In this document: piece after piece, positions 56,626 to 64,000 of the stretch
Position numbering within the stretch: the first letter of the stretch is position 1
Layout: each line of letters starts with the position of its first letter
Assembly (NCBI RefSeq): GCF_017299535.1
Contig: NZ_CP071238.1
Coordinates: forward strand, 4,402,001-4,466,000
Length of the DNA stretch: 64,000 nt
Source of the DNA: Serratia marcescens subsp. marcescens ATCC 13880
GTDB lineage: Bacteria > Pseudomonadota > Gammaproteobacteria > Enterobacterales > Enterobacteriaceae
Reading direction: 5' to 3'
The notes under the pieces: model-generated
Databases searched by the model: none
Seen by the model: the letters and a program-made list of their open reading frames with translations, nothing else
Told to the model about the DNA's origin: nothing
Position numbers and translations under genes: made by a program

Positions 56626-56928
56626 TTAATTAACGTTTAATTCGCAATCATCATCACTGATAAATCGCGGTAAGGTTTTTGATAAATCAATCAGGTCATT
56701 CAGCGCCCACACGATTTGTTTACGCTCTGAATAACTCATTTCTGCAAACTTCATTTTTATATGCCGCTCTTTCAGCCCGGCATGAAAACAAACAGTTCTG
56801 CGGATATGTTCCGGCGACTTATCAAAAGCCTCTTGCGCCTGATTCCGCTTATGCGGGAACAGCTCACGCTTAATCTGTGAAATGCGCTTAATGCCGATCG
56901 CTTTTTGTGTTTCAGTAGCCAACAACAT
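56626..56928 (-). CDS. DUF5347-type early protein
   Basis: 100 residues from the ATG at 56928 (MLLATETQKAIG), with GGGG upstream; a TTG-started extension is rejected. Contains RRTVCFHAGLKERHIKMKFAEM. Conserved in 186/P2-like early regions; function unknown. Confidence 0.7.
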   Translation of the reverse strand: MLLATETQKAIGIKRISQIKRELFPHKRNQAQEAFDKSPEHIRRTVCFHAGLKERHIKMKFAEMSYSERKQIVWALNDLIDLSKTLPRFISDDDCELNVN

Positions 56929-56939
56929 GACAGCCCCAA

Positions 56940-57119
56940 TTAACGGCAAAACAAACGGCGCAGCGGTGAAGCAGGCTTAGCCGTTGACAGGCTACGCAGT
57001 AAGTCCGCCTGATCGTGACGTGGGCGCCAGCGCTTGCCGCCCGGCAGTTCAATAAAACCGTGTTCAAAATGCCGCGATGGGCTTTGTTGTTTCAGCAGTG
57101 GAGCGATAGAAATAACCAC
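56940..57119 (-). CDS. fil: Fil-type phage filamentation protein
   Basis: 59 residues from the GTG at 57119, with GAGGTGA upstream. The segment LKQQSPSRHFEHGFIELPGG and GKRWRP match the Fil (DUF2724) family; in 186 Fil blocks host division. Lies after cII as in 186. Confidence 0.8.
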   Translation of the reverse strand: MVISIAPLLKQQSPSRHFEHGFIELPGGKRWRPRHDQADLLRSLSTAKPASPLRRLFCR

Positions 57120-57129
57120 GGTGATCACC

Positions 57130-57639
57130 TCAGCTTAAACCAGCAACAGCGCTCAGCCCGCTGATCACGTCAACGGTGGAGGCCAGAGCCGGGGTGGATT
57201 GGATGCGGTTCTGAACGGTCAAGCCGATCAGCGACAAATGGCGGATCGCCGTGTTGACGCTTTCAAGCAGTGCGCTTTTACGTACCGGCGTTTTGTGGTC
57301 GCCCTGAACGGCGGCGGCGGCAACGTTGCCAACTGCGGCCGTAGCCTGCAGTGCATACGTTGGAATATTCCCGGCGCAAGCCTCATTGACAGGCACGGAC
57401 GGCATGCAGTTGATTTGTGCCAGCAAGGCATCAATCAGGCTGGAATCCTCTGTAGCGTCAGTGATCGCCAGCAGTTCGGCACACGTGAGCTGGTGCGGCT
57501 GGCCCGGACTCAATTTGTTGCGCAGCGTCTGGGCGTTCATGCCGAGCTGTTTAGCAAGCGCCGTCACATTGTGGCGAGCGGGAAACTGTCGGCAGGCTTC
57601 ATCGAAGTGCGGATGTTTAGAAATGGCATAATCAAACAT
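57130..57639 (-). CDS. cII: CII-type lysogeny regulator (186 CP76 family)
   Basis: 169 residues from the ATG at 57639, equal to 186 CII. N-terminal helix-turn-helix (VTALAKQLGMNAQTLRNKLS), helical oligomerisation part after. In 186 it transiently activates the pE promoter to establish the repressor. Confidence 0.9.
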   Translation of the reverse strand: MFDYAISKHPHFDEACRQFPARHNVTALAKQLGMNAQTLRNKLSPGQPHQLTCAELLAITDATEDSSLIDALLAQINCMPSVPVNEACAGNIPTYALQATAAVGNVAAAAVQGDHKTPVRKSALLESVNTAIRHLSLIGLTVQNRIQSTPALASTVDVISGLSAVAGLS

Positions 57640-57670
57640 ACTTTGCCCCCATGAATTCACTTAAAGTGAA

Positions 57671-57934
57671 TCACGCACCGATGACGAGTTGAAAACGTGA
57701 ATGGCCTAGCGCTTTACGTAACTGATCTTCTTTCCAGCGGGCGTAGTAGATACGGATCGGGCCACCTGCTTTTGTGCAGCCTTTACGGATAGTGCGGGGT
57801 TCGATGGGTAACTGCGGGTTGTCTCCTGTTGTCCAACGATAAACAGTTCGAAGAGAGACACCTTCCAACTCGGCAAATTGCTCGGTAGTTACGATCGGTG
57901 CGGGTACTTTGAAGATTGCGATTTCAGAAGCCAT
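57671..57934 (-). CDS. apl: Apl/Cox-type excisionase and regulator
   Basis: 87 residues, the length of 186 Apl, starting MASEIAIFKV. MerR-like winged-helix core VTTEQFAELEGVSLRTVYRW. Expected to bend attP DNA for excision and to repress the cI and lytic promoters. Divergent from cI; direct repeats in the intervening DNA are candidate sites. Confidence 0.85.
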   Translation of the reverse strand: MASEIAIFKVPAPIVTTEQFAELEGVSLRTVYRWTTGDNPQLPIEPRTIRKGCTKAGGPIRIYYARWKEDQLRKALGHSRFQLVIGA

Positions 57935-57950
57935 ATTGCATGATTCCCTA

Positions 57951-58003
57951 TTTGCCAATACTTGCAATTAATGGTCATCCGTTTGCCAACATTTGCCATT
58001 AAT
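57951..58003. promoter_or_regulatory. Phased direct repeats in the cI-apl switch region
   Basis: Four copies of a TTTGCCA-like unit at 57951, 57961 (CTTGCAA), 57982 and 57992, spaced 10, 21 and 10 bp, so all on one face of the DNA. The units form two near-identical 22-bp blocks 31 bp apart. I could not place clear -35/-10 boxes for the divergent promoters. Confidence 0.65.
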
Positions 58004-58069
58004 TACCTTAGGTTTAGCCGCATACTAATGCGCAAAAGCCGCAACAGTCAATACGTGGATACGAATTTT

Positions 58070-58657
58070 ATGGAAATCGATTCAGGAATCAGTAACGAGC
58101 ATGTCTTAGACAGGATTTGTGATGTCTACGGTTACGCCCAAAAAATACAGCTCGCCCGGCACTTCAACATCGCCGCCAGTTCCCTGCAAAACCGCTACAC
58201 TCGGGGCAGTATCTCTTATGACTTTATCGTCCATTGCGCCCTCGAAACTGGAGCCGACATTGGATGGTTACTTACCGGGAAAGGAGATAAATTCGCAAAT
58301 GGCAAAACCGCGGCCGCTTTCAAAACTGAGGATTTATTCATCAAGACATTCACATTAAGTGAAGGAAAACTAGTTGATGAGTCAGAAATGAGAATTTCAA
58401 AATCACTCTTTAGTCGTGTTCCCCTTAATCCACAATGCCTCCGTTCAGACAACGTGATTCACTTCCTTGAGCTTGAAGCCTCGCTCTCTGATGGCTCATG
58501 GCTTGTAGATATTGAGGGGGCAAAAAGCATCCGTGAGTTAACAGTTCTACCGGGCAAAAAGTTACATGTGGCAGGCGGCAAAGTACCGTTTGAGTGCGGG
58601 ATTGATGAGATAAAAGCGATTGGTAGGGTAGTAGGAATATACAGCGAGGTTAATTGA
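58070..58657 (+). CDS. cI: CI repressor (186 family)
   Basis: 195 residues from the ATG at 58070 (MEIDSGISNEHVL); 186 CI has 192. N-terminal DNA-binding domain (QLARHFNIAASSLQNRYTRG) and C-terminal oligomerisation domain. No LexA-like self-cleavage site is apparent, so induction should need an antirepressor. Stop overlaps int by 1 base. Confidence 0.92.
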   Translation: MEIDSGISNEHVLDRICDVYGYAQKIQLARHFNIAASSLQNRYTRGSISYDFIVHCALETGADIGWLLTGKGDKFANGKTAAAFKTEDLFIKTFTLSEGKLVDESEMRISKSLFSRVPLNPQCLRSDNVIHFLELEASLSDGSWLVDIEGAKSIRELTVLPGKKLHVAGGKVPFECGIDEIKAIGRVVGIYSEVN

Positions 58658-59724
58658 TGGCTGTCCGTAAAAATCCCGCTGGCGGCTGGGTTTGTGAACT
58701 TTATCCAAACGGGGCAAAAGGGCAACGTATAAGAAAGAAATTCGCCACCAAAGGCGAGGCTCTGGCCTTTGAACAGTACACAACGCAAAATCCGTGGCAG
58801 GAAGAAAAAGAAGATAGACGTACATTAAAAGATCTAGTTGACGCATGGTATAGCGCTCACGGCATCACCCTAAAAGACGGCTTAAAGCGCCAGCTTGCTA
58901 TGCATCATGCTTTTGAATGTATGGGCGAACCACTCGCATACGATTTTGATGCGCAAATGTTTTCTCGATACAGAGAGAGAAGATTGAAAGGTGACTATGC
59001 CCGCTCAAACAGGGTAAAAGAGGTATCCCCTCGCACCCTTAATCTTGAGCTGGCTTACTTTCGGGCTGTTTTCAATGAGCTGAATCGTCTCGGGGAATGG
59101 AAAGGGGAAAACCCGCTAAAAAATATGCGGCCTTTCCGCACGGAAGAGATGGAAATGGCATGGTTAGATCGGGATCAGATTGCGCTCCTGCTCGCAGAAT
59201 GCAAACGCCATGATCACCAAGATTTAGAGACAGTGGTGAGAATATGCCTCGCAACTGGCGCGCGATGGTCTGAAGCCGAGGGGCTAAAGAAAAGCCAGCT
59301 AGCAAAATATAAAATCACCTACACCAATACTAAGGGCAGAAAAAACAGAACTGTTCCCATTAGCCAAGAGCTTTATGACGCACTACCAGTTGATAAAAAA
59401 GGTCGGCTCTTTAGTGATTGCTATGGCGCTTTCCGATCAGCTTTGGAAAGAACAGACATTGAGCTACCCGCCGGGCAGCTTACCCATGTTTTGCGCCATA
59501 CCTTTGCCAGTCACTTTATGATGAATGGTGGTAATATTTTGGTCTTACAGCGCGTACTGGGGCACACCGATATTAAAATGACGATGCGATATGCGCACTT
59601 TGCTCCCGATCATTTAGAGGATGCCGTTAAGCTTAACCCACTGGCGACAAGTGGCGATAAAGTGGCGATAGAAATGGCAAATAAAGAGCAATCGCTGGCA
59701 AACAGTGGCAATGTATGTCAATGA
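58657..59724 (+). CDS. int: Tyrosine-recombinase integrase
   Basis: 355 residues. Arm-binding N-terminus (VRKNPAGGWVCELYPNG), core domain, then catalytic Arg203, the TNTKGRKNRTVPI lysine region, His277-x-x-Arg280, His303 and Tyr312. Overlaps cI (TGATG), so it is made from the cI transcript. Its last codons overlap the phased recombination repeats. Confidence 0.96.
   Translation: MAVRKNPAGGWVCELYPNGAKGQRIRKKFATKGEALAFEQYTTQNPWQEEKEDRRTLKDLVDAWYSAHGITLKDGLKRQLAMHHAFECMGEPLAYDFDAQMFSRYRERRLKGDYARSNRVKEVSPRTLNLELAYFRAVFNELNRLGEWKGENPLKNMRPFRTEEMEMAWLDRDQIALLLAECKRHDHQDLETVVRICLATGARWSEAEGLKKSQLAKYKITYTNTKGRKNRTVPISQELYDALPVDKKGRLFSDCYGAFRSALERTDIELPAGQLTHVLRHTFASHFMMNGGNILVLQRVLGHTDIKMTMRYAHFAPDHLEDAVKLNPLATSGDKVAIEMANKEQSLANSGNVCQ
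59641..59723. promoter_or_regulatory. Helically phased recombination-site array in attR
   Basis: TGGC-type units begin at 59642 (TGGCGACA), 59652 (TGGCGATA), 59663 (TGGCGATA), 59675 (TGGCAAAT), 59696 (TGGCAAAC) and 59706 (TGGCAATG), with weaker ones near 59685 and 59716, an average of about 10.6 bp. The GGCGAT type also occurs in attL; the GGCAA type is the complement of the switch-region repeats. Confidence 0.6.
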
Positions 59725-59765
59725 TAAACAACGTAAAGTATTGATTTTCGGTTGTTCTGGTAGGA

Positions 59766-59815
59766 ACTCATAATCGCTTGGTCGTTGGTTCAAACCCAAC
59801 AGGGGCCACCAAATT
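59766..59815 (+). repeat. attR, right copy of the 50-bp attachment core
   Basis: Identical to 28312-28361. It is the host's original tRNA-Ile 3' half, from anticodon loop to CCA, now a non-functional fragment. Confidence 0.95.
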
Positions 59816-59818
59816 ATC

Positions 59819-59855
59819 AAGGGGTTACGTTAACAGCGTAGCCCCTTAGTTTTTT
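59819..59855 (+). terminator. Displaced host terminator of tRNA-Ile
   Basis: 11-bp stem AAGGGGTTACG / CGTAGCCCCTT (one G-T pair) with a T6 tail, directly after attR. Before integration it would have been just behind the tRNA gene. Confidence 0.85.
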
Positions 59856-59923
59856 CTGCGGCGCAACCAGGCATTCGCCTCTTTTGCAACAGAACGCAAA
59901 TTTCATTCGCCCCCCTGCCGCCT

Positions 59924-60328
59924 CTAGCGTGAATTAACATCCTCACCGGCCTCGCTATTTTGCGCGTCGAATGCGGTTCTCGCCGCATCAATATCGGCAA
60001 TATGTTCATTCGCCCAGGTTCCCAGCGCGATGACGGGTACGGTCAATGAGCAACCGAGCGGCGTCAATTCATATTCGACGTGCGGCGGCATGACGGCAAT
60101 AACTGTCCGCTTGACTAACCCATCTCGTTCCATATTGCGCAGGCACAGCGTCAGCATCCGCTGAGATATTCCATTGATTGTACGCTTTATTTCAGTGAAT
60201 CGGCGTGGCCCGTTCGCCAAGAGCATAATGATCAGGACACTCCACTTCTCACCAACGCGCGCCAATACCTGGCTGATCTTTTGGCAGTCGGCATGTCTTA
60301 AATCTCGAGGTTGATCAGTCACATTCAT
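59924..60328 (-). CDS. HxlR-family transcriptional regulator
   Basis: 134 residues: winged helix-turn-helix (EKWSVLIIMLLANGPRRFTEIKR...ISQRMLTLCLRNMERDGLV) with a conserved cysteine near residue 15 (ADCQKI), often a redox/quinone sensor in this family. Divergent from azoR, so probably its repressor. Confidence 0.9.
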   Translation of the reverse strand: MNVTDQPRDLRHADCQKISQVLARVGEKWSVLIIMLLANGPRRFTEIKRTINGISQRMLTLCLRNMERDGLVKRTVIAVMPPHVEYELTPLGCSLTVPVIALGTWANEHIADIDAARTAFDAQNSEAGEDVNSR

Positions 60329-60424
60329 GATACCGGGTTCTCCTAATGTGCCTTATTGTCTGCCATTTTAGGACATGGTTATATTGTTATCCCTGGTTAC
60401 CATTTTATACCTAAGGATTTCATC

Positions 60425-61033
60425 ATGACACTGCTTCATATCGACTCCAGCATTCTCAACGAACAGTCGGTTAGCCGCCAGCTCACGGCGGCGATCGCCA
60501 AACAGCTGTCTGCAGCTAAGCCAGACGCCAGGATCATCCACACCGATCTCGCCGCCGACCCGATTAACCACCTTTCCAGCGCCGAATTTCTGGCTCTGCA
60601 AGGCGTGGAGCCGCAAGACGAGCACGTCAAACAGGCCGTTGCCCGCAACGCCAAACTCGTCGACGACTTCCTTGCCGCCGATGTCATTATCGTCGGTGCG
60701 CCTATGTATAACTTTACGTTGCCGACTCAGCTGCGCGCCTGGCTTGACCGACTTGCAGTGCCAGGCAGAACTTTCCGCTATACGGAAAACGGCGCTGAAG
60801 GCCTCGCCAAGGGGAAACGCGTTATCGTTGCTTCCACCCGCGGTGGCCTGTACGGCGAAGGCACGCCACTGGCCTTCCTGGACCATCAGGAAACCTATCT
60901 GCGCAGTTTCTTTGGCTTCCTTGGCATTACGGACATCACCTTCGTTCGAGCAGAGGGACTGGCACTCAGCCCGGAAAACCGCACTGTCGCCATCGATGCG
61001 GCGGCGGCTCAGATTGACGGCCTGACCGCTTAA
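60425..61033 (+). CDS. azoR: FMN-dependent NADH-azoreductase/quinone reductase
   Basis: 202 residues, flavodoxin-like fold. FMN-contact motifs PMYNFTLPTQLRAWLDRL and STRGGLYGEG present. The ATG at 60425 has AAGGA upstream; the longer frame lies in the promoter. Paired with HxlR and pirin, a stress/quinone-response group. Confidence 0.9.
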   Translation: MTLLHIDSSILNEQSVSRQLTAAIAKQLSAAKPDARIIHTDLAADPINHLSSAEFLALQGVEPQDEHVKQAVARNAKLVDDFLAADVIIVGAPMYNFTLPTQLRAWLDRLAVPGRTFRYTENGAEGLAKGKRVIVASTRGGLYGEGTPLAFLDHQETYLRSFFGFLGITDITFVRAEGLALSPENRTVAIDAAAAQIDGLTA

Positions 61034-61180
61034 TCGAGCCTGTTCGGCACAACGATAACAGGATCGCGGCCAGTCCCTTTTTTGGGCTGGCCACCGGCGA
61101 TGCAATACCGCTCAATCCTATGGCTGTGCCGCGTACCCCGGAATTCGTTCGCGCCGGATTTGTAAACTGGAGATTCAATC

Positions 61181-62083
61181 ATGAACACCACGTTGACCTC
61201 GCCACTCGCGCCCAACCCGCGGCGTATTACACAACGCACCCGAGGCCAAAGCCACGGCCCGATCACCCGGCTGATGAGCCCTTCCGATCTGGGTCAGGTG
61301 CTTAAACCCTTCGTATTCCTCGATCTGTTCGATGCGGATCAGCGCACCATGGCAATGCTGGCCAACATGCCGCTGCATCCTCATTCAGGCATAGCCACCG
61401 TGACCGTACCGCTCGAAGGCGCTTTTCATTACGAAGATCCCGCCGGCGGCGCTGTCGGTACGCTCGGCTATGGCGCGGTGGAATGGGCGCGGGCGGGCGG
61501 CGGCATGTGGCACGGCAAGGAATTGTCCGCCACGGATACGCCGCGCATCCAGGGATTCCAGCTCTGGTTGGCCTTGCCCGCCGAACTGGAAAACGGTGAA
61601 CAGGAAAGCCGTTATATCGAAGCCCAGAACATGCGCCAAATCGGGCCGGCGCATGTCATCATTGGCAACCATGAAGGCGTGCAAAGCCCGGTGCCCGCGC
61701 AGGAAGGCATCAATTACTTGCTCGTCACACTCAAACCGGGCGAACGCTGGACTTATCGGCCGCCAGCGCATCATTCTGTCGGCTGGCTCGCACTGGCCAA
61801 AGGCCGTCTCAGCGCCGGCGCTCCTGTCGACGCGGGCGAAATGGTGGTCTTCGAACCGGGGGAAATGCCCATTGCACTTGAAGCATCCGGCAATGAAGAT
61901 GCCGTATTCGTTCTCGGCTCAGCCGTGCCTCACCCGCACCCGCTGCACCTCGGCGCCTATTCGGTGCATACCTCAGCACCCGCGTTGGAAGCCGGTGAAC
62001 GCCGCATCGCCGAACTGGGGCGCAGACTTAAAGAGGCCGGCGAGCGACGGACGGCTTCAGGCACGATCCCCGTCTTTCGATGA
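61181..62083 (+). CDS. Pirin family protein
   Basis: 300 residues with two cupin domains. Metal-binding histidines in PLHPHSGIATVT and GGGMWHGKEL. Bacterial pirins include quercetin 2,3-dioxygenases and metabolic regulators; substrate not inferable. GGAG before the ATG. Confidence 0.9.
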   Translation: MNTTLTSPLAPNPRRITQRTRGQSHGPITRLMSPSDLGQVLKPFVFLDLFDADQRTMAMLANMPLHPHSGIATVTVPLEGAFHYEDPAGGAVGTLGYGAVEWARAGGGMWHGKELSATDTPRIQGFQLWLALPAELENGEQESRYIEAQNMRQIGPAHVIIGNHEGVQSPVPAQEGINYLLVTLKPGERWTYRPPAHHSVGWLALAKGRLSAGAPVDAGEMVVFEPGEMPIALEASGNEDAVFVLGSAVPHPHPLHLGAYSVHTSAPALEAGERRIAELGRRLKEAGERRTASGTIPVFR

Positions 62084-62221
62084 CGTTGACGGTGTGGTCG
62101 CCATCTGTGGCGATAAATCCAGGATGCGCCAATCACGCGTGCCGGCATGTCCGGCCGCTCACTGACGATGCAACGTGATATTATTCCCCATCACTTCTCT
62201 GCCATCAGATAAGGCCCCTGC

Positions 62222-62662
62222 ATGATCGTCAACTGCGACCACGACAACCTCGACGCCTGGCTGGCGCTGCGCTCGGCGCTGTGGCCCACCTGCCCGTTGG
62301 AAGAGCACCGCGCGGAGATGCGCGAAATATTGGCTTCGCCGCACCACACCGCGTTTATGGCGCGGGGGCTGGACGGCGCTTTCGTTGGCTTTGCCGAGGT
62401 CGCTCTGCGCCACGATTACGTCAACGGCTGCGAATCGTCGCCGGTGGCGTTTTTGGAAGGGATTTATACCGCCGAACGCGCCCGCCGCCAGGGCTGGGCG
62501 GCCCGCCTGATCGCGCAGGTGCAGGAGTGGGCGAAGCAACAGGGGTGCAGCGAGCTGGCGTCGGATACCGATATCGCCAATCTGGACTCCCAACGCCTGC
62601 ATGCGGCGCTGGGCTTTGCAGAAACGGAACGGGTGGTGTTTTACCGAAAAACGCTGGGCTGA
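62222..62662 (+). CDS. aac(6')-Ic: Aminoglycoside 6'-N-acetyltransferase, AAC(6')-Ic type
   Basis: 146 residues, GNAT fold with VAFLEGIYTAERARRQGWAA as the acetyl-CoA site. I recognise it as the chromosomal S. marcescens enzyme, which N-acetylates tobramycin, netilmicin and amikacin; a few residues differ from the version I recall (for example WPTCPLEEHR near residue 21). Normally weakly expressed. Nothing of an integron or transposon surrounds it. Confidence 0.92.
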   Translation: MIVNCDHDNLDAWLALRSALWPTCPLEEHRAEMREILASPHHTAFMARGLDGAFVGFAEVALRHDYVNGCESSPVAFLEGIYTAERARRQGWAARLIAQVQEWAKQQGCSELASDTDIANLDSQRLHAALGFAETERVVFYRKTLG

Positions 62663-62738
62663 TCAGGCACCTTGTGTTGCCGCTGATGCGCCAACTGCTC
62701 GGCGCGCAGCAGCCTCTTCCCCACCAATATTAACCAAA

Positions 62739-62762
62739 CCCCATCCCCATCCCCATCCCCAT
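62739..62762 (+). repeat. Hexanucleotide repeat (CCCCAT)4
   Basis: Four perfect tandem copies plus CC in the 299-base gap between the acetyltransferase and the next gene. A 47-codon frame at 62844-62987 (MSVIGSILIGFVALLYFEKL) in the same gap encodes a hydrophobic peptide but lacks a ribosome site; I do not call it. Confidence 0.8.
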
Positions 62763-62961
62763 CCAGCGTTTGCCGTGGCACTCTCACCGGCACAGCAACC
62801 GAATCGGTCGCCCATCAACATAAGGCTATCAAATACAATCATAATGAGCGTAATTGGTTCTATTTTGATTGGATTTGTCGCCTTACTTTATTTTGAAAAA
62901 CTTATAATGGGGACATCACATACCCGCAGATACCGCTCAATAGAACAGGAGATTGGCATTT

Positions 62962-63603
62962 ATGAAACTGACCAGCCAAAGCTTTAAAGAAGGAGAGTTC
63001 ATTCCCGCTGAGTTCGCCTTCGCTATCCCCGATGCCGCCAATCGTGTCGCTTTATCGGGAAATCGCAACCCCCATCTCGCCTGGAGTGAAGTGCCTGCAG
63101 GCACGCAGTCTTTCGTGATCGTCTGCCATGATCCCGACGTGCCAAGCCGCGGTGATGATGTGAATCAAGAGGGTCGGGTTGTGCCCGCATCGTTGCCGCG
63201 CGTTGATTTCTTTCACTGGCTGCTGCTGGATATTCCGGCCAGTACCGTGGAAATTGCGGCGGGCTCTCAATCGGACGGCGTAACGCCGCGTGGCAAAACC
63301 GGGCCAAACGCCCCTTCGGCCTATCGCCACGGCATCAATGACTATACCGGTTGGTTTGCCGCCGACGAGCAGATGAAGGGGGAATATTACGGTTACGATG
63401 GCCCATGCCCACCGTGGAACGATACGTTAGTTCATCATTATATTTTCACGGTTTATGCGCTTGCTACCCACGGTTTGGATGTACAAGGGCCGTTGACAGG
63501 GGCTAATGTGAATGCCGCCCTGGCGAAGGCGCCAGTGCTGGCCCAGGCAAGCCTGACAGGCCTTTATAGCCTGAACCCTAACGTAGCATCAACGGCGAAA
63601 TAA
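62962..63603 (+). CDS. YbhB/YbcL-family (PEBP) protein
   Basis: 213 residues, phosphatidylethanolamine-binding / Raf-kinase-inhibitor-like fold: HLAWSEVPAGTQSFVIVCHD, DVPSRGDDV, FFHWLLLDIPAS, GYDGPCPPWND, HHYIFTVYAL. No signal peptide. AGGAG lies 10 bases before the ATG. Ligand unknown. Confidence 0.9.
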   Translation: MKLTSQSFKEGEFIPAEFAFAIPDAANRVALSGNRNPHLAWSEVPAGTQSFVIVCHDPDVPSRGDDVNQEGRVVPASLPRVDFFHWLLLDIPASTVEIAAGSQSDGVTPRGKTGPNAPSAYRHGINDYTGWFAADEQMKGEYYGYDGPCPPWNDTLVHHYIFTVYALATHGLDVQGPLTGANVNAALAKAPVLAQASLTGLYSLNPNVASTAK

Positions 63604-63622
63604 TCGCATGAAGGAGTCGAAT

Positions 63623-64000
63623 ATGAGCCGAACCGGTTCCTTCGGATCAGTGCGAACCAGACGCGAGCCGGGTGTGAAGCTTTTGCATTGGCACTCTCCG
63701 TCGGGGGCTCCGGTGTCGAGGCGCCGCTTGTGCGGAGTGTGCCAGCCGACATTGAAACGCCAGCTGTACACGCCGCAGTTCGTCTTCCATGAAGCGACGG
63801 TCTTGCTGATCGTGGCGGGCCAACTCGGTATCACATCCGCTTCACAACATTTGTCTCTGGAGACCCCCGGCGAACTGCTCCTGGTTCCCCCCAACACCCG
63901 CGCAGATTTAGTCAAAACGCCGGGCGATATCGATCGGCCTTTTCGCTCGATACTCCTGACGCTGTCGGCAGAACTGCTGGATGTCTTTCACCGAACCCGG
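63623..64000 (+). CDS. AraC-type transcriptional regulator, 3'-truncated by window end
   Basis: First 126 codons, open to the window edge, with AAGGAG before the ATG at 63623. Residues about 50-120 fit the cupin-like sensor of AraC regulators (FVFHEATVLLIVAGQLGI, GELLLVPPNTRADLVKTP). The DNA-binding domain would follow outside. The first 45 residues are unusually basic, and a later start is possible. Confidence 0.65.
   Translation, partial: MSRTGSFGSVRTRREPGVKLLHWHSPSGAPVSRRRLCGVCQPTLKRQLYTPQFVFHEATVLLIVAGQLGITSASQHLSLETPGELLLVPPNTRADLVKTPGDIDRPFRSILLTLSAELLDVFHRTR

Larger units (their letters stand above)
28362..59815. mobile_element. P2/186-type temperate prophage in tRNA-Ile(CAU)
   Basis: About 31.45 kb between the att repeats with all modules of a P2-like virus: integrase, immunity, replication, terminase, portal, capsid, lysis, baseplate, fibre, sheath, tape measure and ogr activator, plus a cos site. 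Capsid, tail and lysis genes follow P2 order. The repressor, CII, Fil and Apl-type genes and the SOS operon follow 186. I saw no frameshift or truncation in an essential gene, so it may be inducible. Confidence 0.95.

Noticed and set aside
59766..59815. Second tRNA-Ile gene at the right prophage end
   Set aside because: Only the 3' half (anticodon loop to CCA) is present; it is the attR remnant.
62844..62987. 47-codon hydrophobic frame starting MSVIGSILIGFVALLYFEKL
   Set aside because: No Shine-Dalgarno sequence and it overlaps the well-supported PEBP gene start; a real small membrane protein cannot be excluded.

Overview
The window is a chromosomal segment of a GC-rich enterobacterium, almost certainly Serratia marcescens or a very close relative. 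The host genes follow the enterobacterial ygiB-ygiC-ygiD, ribB, ubiK, hldE-glnE-ygiF, ygiM-cca, uppP, folB, plsY, tsaD, rpsU-dnaG-rpoD, mug, ileX order. Position 62222 carries a 146-residue aminoglycoside 6'-N-acetyltransferase of the AAC(6')-Ic type, the chromosomal enzyme typical of S. marcescens.

Bases 1-5270 hold a dihydroxyacetone/glycerol locus: the regulator dhaR (5' end outside the window) converges on the operon dhaD-dhaK-dhaL-dhaM, which oxidises glycerol to dihydroxyacetone and phosphorylates it with PEP. Two matched 17-bp palindromes lie upstream of dhaD. Bases 5600-28360 are core housekeeping genes with clear hairpin terminators, an FMN riboswitch before ribB, the S21-primase-sigma70 operon, and tRNA-Ile(CAU).

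Bases 28362-59815 are a complete-looking P2/186-type prophage of about 31.45 kb inserted in the 3' half of the tRNA-Ile gene and bounded by a 50-bp perfect direct repeat (attL/attR). The late genes are P2-like: ogr; D-U-T-E'/E-FII-FI; tfa-H-I-J-W-V; S-R-lysC-lysB-K-Y-X-L-M-N-O; and divergent P and Q. Shared dyads (GTTG-N14-CAAC or a near match) mark the Ogr-dependent late promoters. The early and control region is 186-like (cI-int one way; apl/cox-type gene, cII, fil, small genes and the HUH replication protein A the other way). A P2-type cos site and a LexA-box-driven small operon occupy the place where 186 keeps its tum antirepressor.

Accessory cargo sits at known P2 cargo positions. Between FI and the fibre genes, at the P2 Z/fun position, is a plus-strand moron with a candidate sRNA, an AriR/YmgB-like protein and a 32-residue membrane peptide, bracketed by two identical terminator hairpins. 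Between Q and cos is a HicAB toxin-antitoxin pair. Between P and Q, translationally coupled to both, is a shortened paralogue of the terminase ATPase domain whose Walker-B acidic residue is lost; I consider it the most unusual gene in the window.

After attR the host resumes with the displaced tRNA terminator, an HxlR regulator divergent from an azoreductase and a pirin, the aminoglycoside acetyltransferase, a PEBP-family protein and the start of an AraC-type regulator cut by the window end. No CRISPR array, rRNA or insertion sequence was seen.
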